The notes under the pieces were generated by a model. The model was not told the origin of the DNA, searched no databases, and saw only the letters and a program-made list of their open reading frames with translations. A stretch of DNA of 26,019 nt from Candidatus Albibeggiatoa sp. nov. BB20 (lineage in GTDB: Bacteria > Pseudomonadota > Gammaproteobacteria > Beggiatoales > Beggiatoaceae). Shown here one piece after another: positions 1 through 8,220 of the stretch (position 1 is the first letter of the stretch; every line of letters starts with the position of its first letter). The stretch covers positions 1-26,019 of the forward strand of contig JADGDW010000048.1 in NCBI GenBank assembly GCA_016744725.1, in the 5' to 3' direction. The position numbers and the translations under genes were made by a program.

Positions 1-2565
1 CGCTCCGTCATCGCTAAGACGAATAATTAAATCAGTCCCTTCTTTAGACAATTTAATTTTCACTGTAGCCGCAGCGGATTTACCTGATTGTTGACGGGTA
101 GCCGAATCTTCCACACCATGCCCAATGGCATTACGCAACATGTGCTCTAATGGGGCAACAATACGATTTAATACCGTACGTTCAAACTCAATAGATTCAC
201 CAATGATTTCAAAATCAACTTTCTTTCTTAATTCTCGCGAGGTCAAACGGGCAATCCGCTGCAAACGAGGTGAAATCCGTGAAAATGGAATCATCCGCGT
301 GCGCATAATCACATCTTGTAATTCTGTTCCAATCCGTGTTTGTTGCACTAATAAAGTATCACTTTGACGAGTCAATACTTTGAGATAATCTTGAATGTTG
401 AGCAAATCGTTCACACTTTCTGACAAACTGCGCGATAATTGCTGCATGACTGAGAATCTATCCATTTCCAGTGGATCAAATTCTTCGTCATCCTCTTCTT
501 CAACGACCGTTTCTCTATAACTGGATAAAATCTGCGCTTCAGTTTCAATTTCTAAGCGCCGCAACTGATCTCGCAACCGTGTTACGGTTTGTTCCATCTC
601 ACCTAAGTTGGCTTTGAATGAACCCTGTTGTTGCTCCATGTGAGCACGAGAAATTGATAATTCACCTGCCAAACCTGTTAATTTTTCAATCAATGCGACT
701 CGAACCCGAATGCGGTCTTCTGCACCACTTTCAGTCATTTCAGGTTCTTTTTCTTTTTCGATCGCTTTATCTTGAGCTGCAGACTCACTGATTTGAGATT
801 TAGCAGTTGGCTTCGCCAGTTCTAATTCTATTTTTTCAACGGATTTGGATGGTTTTTCATTTGATTCTGGCTCAGCTTCTCCATTTAATGCTGCTTTGAT
901 TCTGACAATTAAGTCATCTGGCATATTTAAAGGTAAGCTTGAGCGCACAGCCTCTAACTGTGCCACTAACTCATCAACACAGGTTTGAACCACTTCCTGG
1001 ATACGGGGTGAAGAATGACTTGTGCCTTCCACAATCTTAGTTAACACGGACTCTAATTCATGGCTTAAATCACCCATTGGGGTAATCTCAACCATCCGTG
1101 CGCCACCTTTCAAAGTGTGCAATTCACGTTGTAACTCTTTCATTAACTGCATATTATCGGGTGCAGTCTGCCAGCGTTCTAATAAAGATTGGGTGTTTTC
1201 TAAAATTTCTTCGGCTTCTTCTAAAAAAATAGCCATGAATTCATCGGAAGGATCGGGCGGCGTGAAAATCTCGCTTGAACCAGACATAGTAGGTTTTGGT
1301 GAAGATAATTTTGAGCTTTGCTTAGTAGGTACGGGCACACCTGCTTCCGCCATCGCAATTTGACTGATTAACCCAGAATGATCATCATCACTAATCACTT
1401 CACCACGCAGTAAATTATCTGTCATGTCAATAACTTGCCTAAACAAAGCTAATACATCATTATTGACGTTAACATTGCGTTCAGATAATACTCGAGCATA
1501 ATTCTCAGTCGGCCCTGCTAAAGTAAATACTTCAGTAAAACTGACACTGCGAGAACTGCCATTTAAAGTATGAAAACAACGGATGACATCATCAGTTAAT
1601 GGCAATGGCTCATCACTATTTTCGTATTCTTCTAATAAACGACGTAAATTAACAATATGCTGTTGCGCTTCAGAGGTGAAAATATCAAGTAAAGCAGGGT
1701 CGACTTCATCTTCTTCATCAGTTAAATCACCACCCAATGACAGTAGTTCATCAGGGTCAGATAACAAATCAGATTCATCTAATAATTCAGTGCCTAAATC
1801 ACCTAACGCACTATCATCTAAGTCAGTATCCAACTCAGCTAAATCGGTATCTAAATTAAGTTCTGTATCTAAATCAGTATTGAGTAAGTCACTATCATCT
1901 AAGCTGTCATCATCCGAAAGTTCTAAGTCATCGTCAAAACTTGATAAATCTAAGTCATCATCTGTGTCTAATGTACCTAATTCAATATCATCCGTTTCAA
2001 ATGCGGCAAGCTCTTCTGGTTCAGTTTCAATCGATTCAACTGTTTTTTCCATTACTGCTTCAGGTTCAACGCTATTTTTAGCTACCGATACAATGGTATC
2101 TAAATCTTCACCTTCAGGCAGCTCAAAATCACCAATCGTTTCACCTTTGGTTTCAGTTAAGTAATGAGCTTGAGAAATCAGTAATAATACTTTATTGGTT
2201 GTTGATGCTTGGCGTTGGAATTCTTCAATTAGCCCCGGAATCACACCTTCGACTTGAGAGACAAGACCTAATACATTTTCATTAATCGGCATCCCACCTT
2301 CGATAATGCGATTCAGCATACTCTCAAATCGCCAGCCCAATTCGCCAATTACAGCTGCGCCCACCAAACGGCCACTACCTTTCAATGTATGAAACGCACG
2401 GCGCAAAGTTTGCAAAGCCTCCACATTATCAGGATTCACTTTCCATTGCGCAAAACTGCCAACGATTTCTTCGAGAACCTCTTGAACTTCCTCTACAAAA
2501 ATGTCAAGAATCTCTTCATCAATTTCGTCGGCGGCTGATTGTTCTGGAATCTCAAGTAATTTCAT
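1..2565 (-). CDS. chpA: ChpA, hybrid chemosensory histidine kinase of the type IV pilus system (partial, 3' end outside window)
   Basis: CheA-type kinase that should pass phosphate to PilG and PilH in twitching motility. The frame is open from the ATG at 2565 to base 1 (855 codons seen). Three Hpt segments are visible: FHTLKGSGR (His59), FHTLNGSSR (His332, Asn where Lys is usual) and LHTLKGGAR (His483). An Asp/Glu-rich linker occupies about residues 138-292. The dimerisation region is followed by the ATPase N-box (LRNAIGHGVE), and the window ends inside the next ATP-binding motif (LSDDGA). The rest of the ATPase, the CheW-like domain and any receiver lie outside. The gene is last visible in the pilGHIJ operon, 44 nt after the FimL-like gene. 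Its own frame has a stop (2596-2598) just upstream, which fixes the ATG; GAGG lies rather far (about 20 nt) from it. Confidence 0.93.
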   Translation of the reverse strand, partial: MKLLEIPEQSAADEIDEEILDIFVEEVQEVLEEIVGSFAQWKVNPDNVEALQTLRRAFHTLKGSGRLVGAAVIGELGWRFESMLNRIIEGGMPINENVLGLVSQVEGVIPGLIEEFQRQASTTNKVLLLISQAHYLTETKGETIGDFELPEGEDLDTIVSVAKNSVEPEAVMEKTVESIETEPEELAAFETDDIELGTLDTDDDLDLSSFDDDLELSDDDSLDDSDLLNTDLDTELNLDTDLAELDTDLDDSALGDLGTELLDESDLLSDPDELLSLGGDLTDEEDEVDPALLDIFTSEAQQHIVNLRRLLEEYENSDEPLPLTDDVIRCFHTLNGSSRSVSFTEVFTLAGPTENYARVLSERNVNVNNDVLALFRQVIDMTDNLLRGEVISDDDHSGLISQIAMAEAGVPVPTKQSSKLSSPKPTMSGSSEIFTPPDPSDEFMAIFLEEAEEILENTQSLLERWQTAPDNMQLMKELQRELHTLKGGARMVEITPMGDLSHELESVLTKIVEGTSHSSPRIQEVVQTCVDELVAQLEAVRSSLPLNMPDDLIVRIKAALNGEAEPESNEKPSKSVEKIELELAKPTAKSQISESAAQDKAIEKEKEPEMTESGAEDRIRVRVALIEKLTGLAGELSISRAHMEQQQGSFKANLGEMEQTVTRLRDQLRRLEIETEAQILSSYRETVVEEEDDEEFDPLEMDRFSVMQQLSRSLSESVNDLLNIQDYLKVLTRQSDTLLVQQTRIGTELQDVIMRTRMIPFSRISPRLQRIARLTSRELRKKVDFEIIGESIEFERTVLNRIVAPLEHMLRNAIGHGVEDSATRQQSGKSAAATVKIKLSKEGTDLIIRLSDDGA

Positions 2566-2609
2566 AAGTGTTACCGATGCTTTAACCTCAGTCTTTCAAT
2601 GACCTGTCA

Positions 2610-4295
2610 TTACTTGGTTAATAATGCCAAACGTTTTTGGGTGGTGTTCAAAATATCATCTGCATCCATAGGATTGCCCGCAAGCGTGTCTAAATACAAC
2701 TCGATACTGATTAATGTATCTGCCAATGCTTTGAGCTTCGCTTCTTCTGGTACAGTTTTCTCTTTGATAAAGACCCGCTGAATATATTGATTGCATTTGC
2801 GCAATAATAGCGATGCACGGTCATGAGATAAAATAGATAAAAAGCCTTCAACTTGTTTTAAACGCCCCGGTACTTCTAACAAGGTTTCATCTAATTGAGT
2901 AGGATCATTGATAAACGAGACCAGTGGTTGAATAACTTGGGATAATTCAATTTTTGCTTCATTAACCACCACACTTAGGATGATGCCAAATTGTGGGGTT
3001 TCAAAAAATTCAGTATCAGGACTTTGTTGTAAACGTTGCCGTGCATGAACTCCTTGTACTCCAAGAATATCTAATGCTGCGTCAATTTTTAACAGTGCGT
3101 TACCAATTTCTAACAATGAATTCAACTCAGAAGAGCGTTTTCCATCAATGACTTCTTTAATCATTCGCGCTTGCACAATCATAGAGTTACGATGAGTAGG
3201 CAAACCGAGCAAACCCAAAGTATTTGCCATATCAGTTAATAAAGTCACTAATGGTGTAAGCTCACTAACCGTGGGATTATCCGCACGATTAAAAATATCT
3301 AAAGTCTCTTCAATTCGAGCAAAATCATCTTTAAGCAAGGTAATAACAGTTTTCATTAACTCAATATCAGGGCCACTGAATGTGAGTCGTGCTGATTGTA
3401 AGGCTTTTTCTGATGGGAAATAATCTTGCAATTTAAAAACAGCTTTAACTTTTTGTAACTGCTTACCTTTAGTCTGAGAATGTGCTGAAAAATACAGCAA
3501 ATTGGTTAGCAGTGCTCTAGGAGCGGGCTGTCTTAAAGCCGCATTACCGTGATCGACAATCTGTTTAATCACCGCATCTACTTGCTTCAGTGCATTTACC
3601 ACATTGGCATTAAGTTCTAAGCCTTTCAATAATAAGCTTTCTAACACCGCTTCTGTCACCCACCACACTTTAGTGACTTCATGAGTGCCTGTTGCCTGTT
3701 GCATTTTCTGCATCACATTGTAAACATACTTAATGCCTTCAGTAGCTTGCTTAGGATTTTTGATAATCACACCTAAGCCTTTGTGATATGCCACTCGCAT
3801 TTTCTGCGCATAATCTTTTAATTTAGGATCAGGCAATTGTACAGGTTTAAGCCCCGGCAAATGTACAGTCAAATCAGGTGTAAACAATTGATTAGCAGGC
3901 AATGCTTTTTGTGCCCGCATTGTGCGTAGCCCATTAATCAAAGGCAATAATGCCAATGGAATATCATGTTGTACAATCGACAAATGATCCAAATAATTAG
4001 GCAACTGAATCAAGCTATTCATCAACAAATCATAGGCTTTTTCTTTGCCTTTGTTATCACTGATTTTACCAGCAAGTAGGGCTGTGATAGTCGCTTCTAC
4101 GTTTTGCACCAACAATGCCGCAGTTTGCAATTCCATCATTCCCAAAGCACCACGAATTTCATGCAACCATGTGACACACTGCTGTAATGGTGCAGTATCA
4201 TCTTGATTTTCCACAAACTGTTCCAATGCTTGGCGCGTTTGTTTCAAGTTTTCATCAATGGTTGTTTTCACCCAAGTCAGGGCTGAATACTTCAT
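2610..4295 (-). CDS. FimL-like protein / detached N-terminal part of ChpA
   Basis: This 561-residue soluble protein resembles the N-terminal half of Pseudomonas ChpA and its paralogue FimL: an opening like ALTWVKTTIDENLKQTRQALEQ, an Hpt-like segment (WLHEIRGALGMMEL, candidate His45), then LPNYLDHL and LLPLINGLR segments typical of ChpA/FimL. It lacks ATPase, CheW and receiver domains, so it cannot be a kinase itself. It sits 21 nt after pilJ and 44 nt before chpA, in a different frame from chpA, so the two are separate genes. It may act as a scaffold or an extra phosphotransfer module for ChpA, or do the FimL job of linking the Chp system to polar or cAMP signalling; that role is inference. 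The ATG at 4295 has only a weak ribosome-binding site, which suggests translation coupled to pilJ. Confidence 0.8.
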   Translation of the reverse strand: MKYSALTWVKTTIDENLKQTRQALEQFVENQDDTAPLQQCVTWLHEIRGALGMMELQTAALLVQNVEATITALLAGKISDNKGKEKAYDLLMNSLIQLPNYLDHLSIVQHDIPLALLPLINGLRTMRAQKALPANQLFTPDLTVHLPGLKPVQLPDPKLKDYAQKMRVAYHKGLGVIIKNPKQATEGIKYVYNVMQKMQQATGTHEVTKVWWVTEAVLESLLLKGLELNANVVNALKQVDAVIKQIVDHGNAALRQPAPRALLTNLLYFSAHSQTKGKQLQKVKAVFKLQDYFPSEKALQSARLTFSGPDIELMKTVITLLKDDFARIEETLDIFNRADNPTVSELTPLVTLLTDMANTLGLLGLPTHRNSMIVQARMIKEVIDGKRSSELNSLLEIGNALLKIDAALDILGVQGVHARQRLQQSPDTEFFETPQFGIILSVVVNEAKIELSQVIQPLVSFINDPTQLDETLLEVPGRLKQVEGFLSILSHDRASLLLRKCNQYIQRVFIKEKTVPEEAKLKALADTLISIELYLDTLAGNPMDADDILNTTQKRLALLTK

Positions 4296-4316
4296 GTTTC
4301 AGTTACCATGTTGCCA

Positions 4317-6401
4317 TTATGAGTGAGAGAATGAGTCAGTCATTTGATCTAAAGACTGTTGCACATCATCAGGGAGTTTGAAACCTGATACTGATTTCTT
4401 CAACTCATCAGCCAGTGTTGCCAAACGCTCAATAGCAGCAGCGGTCTCATTCGTACCATTCGAGGTTTGAGTGGTAATTTCTTGAATAATCGTCATTGTG
4501 CCAGAAATATTGGAAGCGACTGCGGCCTGCGTTCTGGATGTTTGTGAAATGTTCTCAATCTGACCTGCTAACTGTACCGACACTTTTTCAATTTCGGTTA
4601 AGGCCTCACCTGCACGTTCTGCGACTTTAGCACCTGCCACAACTCCAGCCGTACTTTGTTCCATCGAGCTTACCGCTTCATTGGTATCACTCTGAATGGT
4701 TTTAACTAAGGCATCAATCTGTTTCGTTGCATTACTCGAGCGTTCTGCTAAGCGTTGAACTTCATCTGCAACCACCGCAAACCCACGACCCGATTCACCT
4801 GCCATCGCCGCCTGAATCGCTGCATTTAAGGCCAAGATGTTAGTTTGGTCAGCAATATCATCAATCAAGCCAACGATTTCACCAATTTCTTGAGAGCTTT
4901 CGCCTAAACGCTTAATTCGTTTTGAAGTTTCTTGAATTTGCTCACGAATCGAATCCATACCTGTAATCGTGTCTTGTACCGCTTTTGCACCTTTACTGGC
5001 AATCTCAACTGATTTTTTCGCCACTTCTGCTGACTCAACCGCATTAGCCGATACTTTTTTCACTGAGTTGGCCATACCGATAATCGCTTGACCTGCTTTA
5101 GCAATTTGTTGGGCTTGGCGTTCACTGGCTTGGGTTAACTGAGCTGCTGTACCACGAGTACTTTGTGCAGCACCTGTGACTTGCATTGCAGTTTCGTTAA
5201 TACTGATAACCAAATCACGCAAGGCCTCAATCGAGTAGTTAATCGCATCGGCAATCGCACCTGTAAAATCTTCTGTTACCGTTGCATTGACGGTCAAATC
5301 ACCATCGGCAAGGTCAGCAATTTCACTTAATAATCTTAAAATCGCTTCTTGGTTACGTTGGTTAGTTTTCTGACTTGCATCTAAACGTTGTTTGGTTTCT
5401 TCAGCACGCCCTTGATTGGCTTTAGCAACGAAAACAGTCAAGGCAACTAATAAAATCAATACGATACCTGCCAAGGCATTACCTAATCCAGGGGTGAATA
5501 AGCGTTGATTGCTGGCTTTCTGGTAGATTTCTTGTAAATTTTCGATACTGTTTAATACTTCTGGAATCGATTCTGTTAAGACTAACAGCGCATCTTTAGC
5601 TTGGAATAATTGTTCTGCTTTGTCTAAGAAGTAGTCAATTTGTTCAATTTTTTCTTCAAAGCCCATGGTTAATTCTTGAATTGCTTGTCTCGCTACAGGA
5701 TCAAGCACCATAGGAATATCATCACTGCCATCAATAAGCACTGCTAGCGTATCACTGAACTCACTAATGTCATCATCTAATTGGGCTTCAGCACTCAACG
5801 CTTCAGAATCACCTCGGAAGGAAACCCGAATACTGTTACCAATCCGTTCCAATAGCATCAGCTCACGGGTCATAGCATACATTTGCATTTGATTTGCACC
5901 ACCAACAATCATAGCTTGAATCGTGGTTTCGGTCTGTGCCACTAAGTCTACGGTCATTTGATTTAATTGTGCAGACTCTTTAAATAAACGCACTACCGCT
6001 TCTTTAGTTTGCGATAGCTGGTCTATACCTGAATCAGCTTCCTGCCATGCACGCCCTAGCTCAATTAATGCGGGTAAGGCATCCTCAGGGGTTGCAGGCA
6101 TTCCTGTATCAGGATTTCCTTTTTTCAATAATTCTAATATTTTTCGATAATCCAATTGGGCTTTACTAATTGAATTAAATGCTTCTTCATTCCCTCGCGC
6201 GGCATAACCTGACTGTTGGGTAATTTGTTGAGACATTAAACGTAATTGGGTGACATGGCTTAAATATTCTTTATCATATTTACTATTAATTGATACAAAC
6301 CAAAAGGTTGCAATCAATAGTGCAAATGACACCAACAATAGCCCAATCAGGGCATATAGCCACGTATTTGTAGAACCAATTGCTTTAAATGAAAATTTCA
6401 T
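4317..6401 (-). CDS. pilJ: PilJ, methyl-accepting chemotaxis transducer of the Pil-Chp system
   Basis: Inner-membrane receptor of 694 residues. Membrane segments lie at about 14-36 and 306-327. The roughly 270-residue periplasmic region between them is the PilJ-type helical sensor. A HAMP-like stretch follows (about 330-400), then the coiled-coil signalling domain with its tip at about 517-555 (DQTNILALNAAIQAAMAGE, GRGFAVVADEVQRLAERSS). The wording IQAAMAGE at the tip is characteristic of PilJ rather than of general MCPs. The C-terminus ends shortly after SGFKLP and shows no NWETF-like CheR docking tail. The gene is separated from pilI by 213 nt, much longer than the other gaps in the operon, so a second promoter is possible. 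GGAGG precedes the ATG by about 13 nt, slightly long spacing. Confidence 0.94.
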   Translation of the reverse strand: MKFSFKAIGSTNTWLYALIGLLLVSFALLIATFWFVSINSKYDKEYLSHVTQLRLMSQQITQQSGYAARGNEEAFNSISKAQLDYRKILELLKKGNPDTGMPATPEDALPALIELGRAWQEADSGIDQLSQTKEAVVRLFKESAQLNQMTVDLVAQTETTIQAMIVGGANQMQMYAMTRELMLLERIGNSIRVSFRGDSEALSAEAQLDDDISEFSDTLAVLIDGSDDIPMVLDPVARQAIQELTMGFEEKIEQIDYFLDKAEQLFQAKDALLVLTESIPEVLNSIENLQEIYQKASNQRLFTPGLGNALAGIVLILLVALTVFVAKANQGRAEETKQRLDASQKTNQRNQEAILRLLSEIADLADGDLTVNATVTEDFTGAIADAINYSIEALRDLVISINETAMQVTGAAQSTRGTAAQLTQASERQAQQIAKAGQAIIGMANSVKKVSANAVESAEVAKKSVEIASKGAKAVQDTITGMDSIREQIQETSKRIKRLGESSQEIGEIVGLIDDIADQTNILALNAAIQAAMAGESGRGFAVVADEVQRLAERSSNATKQIDALVKTIQSDTNEAVSSMEQSTAGVVAGAKVAERAGEALTEIEKVSVQLAGQIENISQTSRTQAAVASNISGTMTIIQEITTQTSNGTNETAAAIERLATLADELKKSVSGFKLPDDVQQSLDQMTDSFSHS

Positions 6402-6614
6402 GGCTAAATATTATCCTCCGCGAAGTGGCATACAAGCCCAATTAAGGAAACAGTCTATAAAAACGTCATTCGCTAAAATAGTTGCAGTGTAGCACTGACA
6501 GTCTTTTAAATTCATTACAATGCAGCGTTTAAAAATGTACTGTATTTGGTAGATTTTTATAAATCCAAACTGGAATAATTACTAAATTCAGGACTACCAA
6601 CCCTAATTAAATCA
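6402..6614. other. pilI-pilJ spacer with a duplicated pilI tail and an inverted repeat
   Basis: This 213-nt spacer interrupts an otherwise compact operon. Bases 6506-6535 are a near copy of 6607-6635, the stretch that encodes the last residues and stop of pilI; the copies differ by one indel and three substitutions. Between them, TTGGTAG (6546-6552) and CTACCAA (6594-6600) form a perfect 7-bp inverted repeat with a 41-nt loop. Neither element has a T-run. The spacer may be the relic of a local duplication or may carry an RNA structure or internal promoter; the sequence does not decide. Confidence 0.6.
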
Positions 6615-7163
6615 TTATAGTGCTGCGTTTAAAAATTGATTGCTTTCTGTTAATACTTGCATATCAAATACAACCCAAGTCTGTTGTTCATAATGAAATA
6701 AACCTTTATTAAAAGGGCTAACCCATGCTTCTTGACACGGGGTTTCAGTATCTAATAACTCTTCAGGAAAGTGCTTAATACCCATGACTTCATCCACTAA
6801 TAAGCCGGCATAAACACCATTTTGATTAATAATAAGAAGGCGGCTACGATTTTCAATACTAGTGATTTTATTCGATAAACACGCGAGCAAATCAATGACA
6901 GGTAGCAAAATACCACGAATATTGGCAAGCCCACGAATCCATGTTTTTGCACCTGGTACTTTTGCTAATACGCTAGGACAATTCATAATACGGTCAACAT
7001 GGGTAATACTGCTGACTAAAAATGTGTCACCGACACGGAATGCAATACCACGCCAAATTTCTTGGACTTGCTCTTCACGTGGTAAACCTTTAGCACGTTG
7101 ACGAGCCCGTCGCTCTATATCTACTAAATATTGAAAAGGAGATTGTCCAACCGCATTAGCCAT
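6615..7163 (-). CDS. pilI: PilI, CheW-like adaptor of the Pil-Chp system
   Basis: Cytoplasmic adaptor of 182 residues that should couple PilJ to ChpA. A short N-terminal helix (about 1-30) is followed by a single CheW domain: IAFRVGDTFLVSSI, then WIRGLANIRGILLPVIDL, which is the conserved CheW beta-strand and Gly-rich turn, then LLIINQNGVYAGLLVDEVMGI. Length agrees with PilI. The ATG at 7163 has GAGG about 7 nt upstream. It lies 35 nt after pilH. Its 3' end (FLNAAL plus stop) is partly duplicated in the downstream spacer. A generic CheW is possible from the domain alone, but position between pilH and pilJ makes PilI the clear reading. Confidence 0.9.
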   Translation of the reverse strand: MANAVGQSPFQYLVDIERRARQRAKGLPREEQVQEIWRGIAFRVGDTFLVSSITHVDRIMNCPSVLAKVPGAKTWIRGLANIRGILLPVIDLLACLSNKITSIENRSRLLIINQNGVYAGLLVDEVMGIKHFPEELLDTETPCQEAWVSPFNKGLFHYEQQTWVVFDMQVLTESNQFLNAAL

Positions 7164-7198
7164 GCCTAAACCTCAGCGTTGTCGCATATCATGAGTCA

Positions 7199-7564
7199 TT
7201 AACCCAATAGCTCTTTGACCACAGAAAGTAATTCGCCTTGGTTAACAGGCTTAACTAAAAAGCCTTTTGCACCCTGCATTTTTGCCCAAGCAATATCACT
7301 TTCCATACTTTTTGATGACACAATAACGACTGGAATAGTTTTTGTTTCCGCATCTTTGGTAATTACGCGGGTCGCTTTAAAGCCATTGATTGCGCCTGGC
7401 ATGACAACATCCATAATAATCAAGTTAGGTTTGACTTCTTTTGCTTTTTGTATGCCTTCTTCGCCACTTGAAGCTTCAGTTGTCTCGTAACCTTCACTTT
7501 CTAGGATGCTTTTCACTAGGTAGGCATCTGTTGGCGAATCATCCACAATCAATATATTAGCCAT
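7199..7564 (-). CDS. pilH: PilH, single-domain response regulator
   Basis: CheY-like receiver of 121 residues with no output domain. The acidic pocket is Asp8/Asp9, the phospho-acceptor is Asp52 (LIIMDVVMPG), the switch Ser is in IVSSKS (83-84), and Lys105 is in GFLVKPVN. In the Pseudomonas system PilH is phosphorylated by ChpA and is linked to pilus retraction; this is family knowledge. AAGAGA about 8 nt upstream supports the ATG at 7564. The gene lies 29 nt after pilG and 35 nt before pilI. The choice of PilH over PilG rests on gene order and on the short N-terminus. Confidence 0.9.
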   Translation of the reverse strand: MANILIVDDSPTDAYLVKSILESEGYETTEASSGEEGIQKAKEVKPNLIIMDVVMPGAINGFKATRVITKDAETKTIPVVIVSSKSMESDIAWAKMQGAKGFLVKPVNQGELLSVVKELLG

Positions 7565-7593
7565 ACATTATCTCTTATTCTGTTTCAGATGAA

Positions 7594-8007
7594 TCATTTT
7601 GCTTTCACGTCTACAACATAGGCTTTAATCGTACTGAGCAGCTCTTCACGAGTAAATGGTTTCGTCATGTAGTGTTCTGCACCGACAATCCTGCTACGTG
7701 CACGCTCAAACAAGCCATCTTTACTAGATAACATAACAACAGGAATTTTTTTAAATGCTTGATTATTTTTAATTAAAGCACAAGTCTGGTAGCCATCTAA
7801 ACGGGGCATCATGATATCAACAAAAATAATATTCGGTTGATATTCCATGACTTTTGATAGTGACTCAAAGCCATCTGTCGCCGTAATGACCTCGCAGCCC
7901 GCTTTTTTTAGCAAGGTTTCCGCAGTCCGTCGGATGGTTTTACTATCGTCAATGACTACAACTTTTATGCCTTCAAAGTTTGTTTCCGCGCTCAAGGTTG
8001 TTTCCAC
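7594..8007 (-). CDS. pilG: PilG, single-domain response regulator
   Basis: CheY-like receiver of 137 residues, first gene of the operon. Acidic pocket Asp20/Asp21 (VVVIDDSKTIRRTAE), phospho-acceptor Asp64 (IIFVDIMMPRLDGYQT), switch Ser in VMLSSKDG (94-95), Lys116 in MTKPFT. The motif DDSKTIRRTAE and the roughly 15-residue N-terminal extension before the receiver core match PilG. In Pseudomonas, PilG promotes pilus extension and links the Chp pathway to cAMP. The start is a GTG (8005-8007) with no good Shine-Dalgarno; an in-frame TGA is directly upstream, so the frame cannot extend further. A TATAAT box lies about 22 nt before the start on this strand. Confidence 0.9.
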   Translation of the reverse strand: METTLSAETNFEGIKVVVIDDSKTIRRTAETLLKKAGCEVITATDGFESLSKVMEYQPNIIFVDIMMPRLDGYQTCALIKNNQAFKKIPVVMLSSKDGLFERARSRIVGAEHYMTKPFTREELLSTIKAYVVDVKAK

Positions 8008-8028
8008 TCATCAGACTTGAATTAATCT

Positions 8029-8034
8029 ATTATA
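8029..8034 (-). promoter_or_regulatory. Candidate -10 box for the pilG operon
   Basis: A perfect TATAAT (ATTATA on the given strand) lies about 22 nt upstream of the pilG GTG. No good TTGACA-like element is seen at 16-18 nt spacing, so an activator may be needed, or the box may be chance in AT-rich DNA. Confidence 0.4.
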
Positions 8035-8159
8035 TCGTACATAAAGGTAGAATCTTGGTGTAATTCATCATACTCTAACTTTTATGCACACCCGATAACA
8101 CATCTCTGTGTAAATACTTTAACATGATACGCGATTTAGCAATGAATTCAATCGTATTG

Positions 8160-8188
8160 TTGAAATCTTTTGCGAGTTTTTTTATATA
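8160..8188 (+). promoter_or_regulatory. Candidate sigma-70 promoter for gshA
   Basis: TTGAAA at 8160-8165, then exactly 17 nt, then TATATA at 8183-8188. It lies about 32 nt before the gshA ATG, leaving a short leader with the ribosome-binding site AAAAAAGG. Together with the pilG box it makes the 213-nt spacer a divergent promoter region. Confidence 0.5.
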
Positions 8189-8220
8189 TCGCTTGTAACT
8201 CTATGTAAAAAAGGCTGTTT

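Noticed and set aside
1583..2164. A 193-residue Ser-rich open frame on the plus strand
   Set aside because: It is the antisense image of the Asp/Leu-rich linker of chpA (GAT/TTA/TCA codons read as Ser); there is no ribosome-binding site and the opposite strand encodes clear domains.
2566..2612. Frameshift or sequencing error breaking a single chpA
   Set aside because: Two stops in different frames and a new ATG lie within 47 nt; a single indel would not join the frames.
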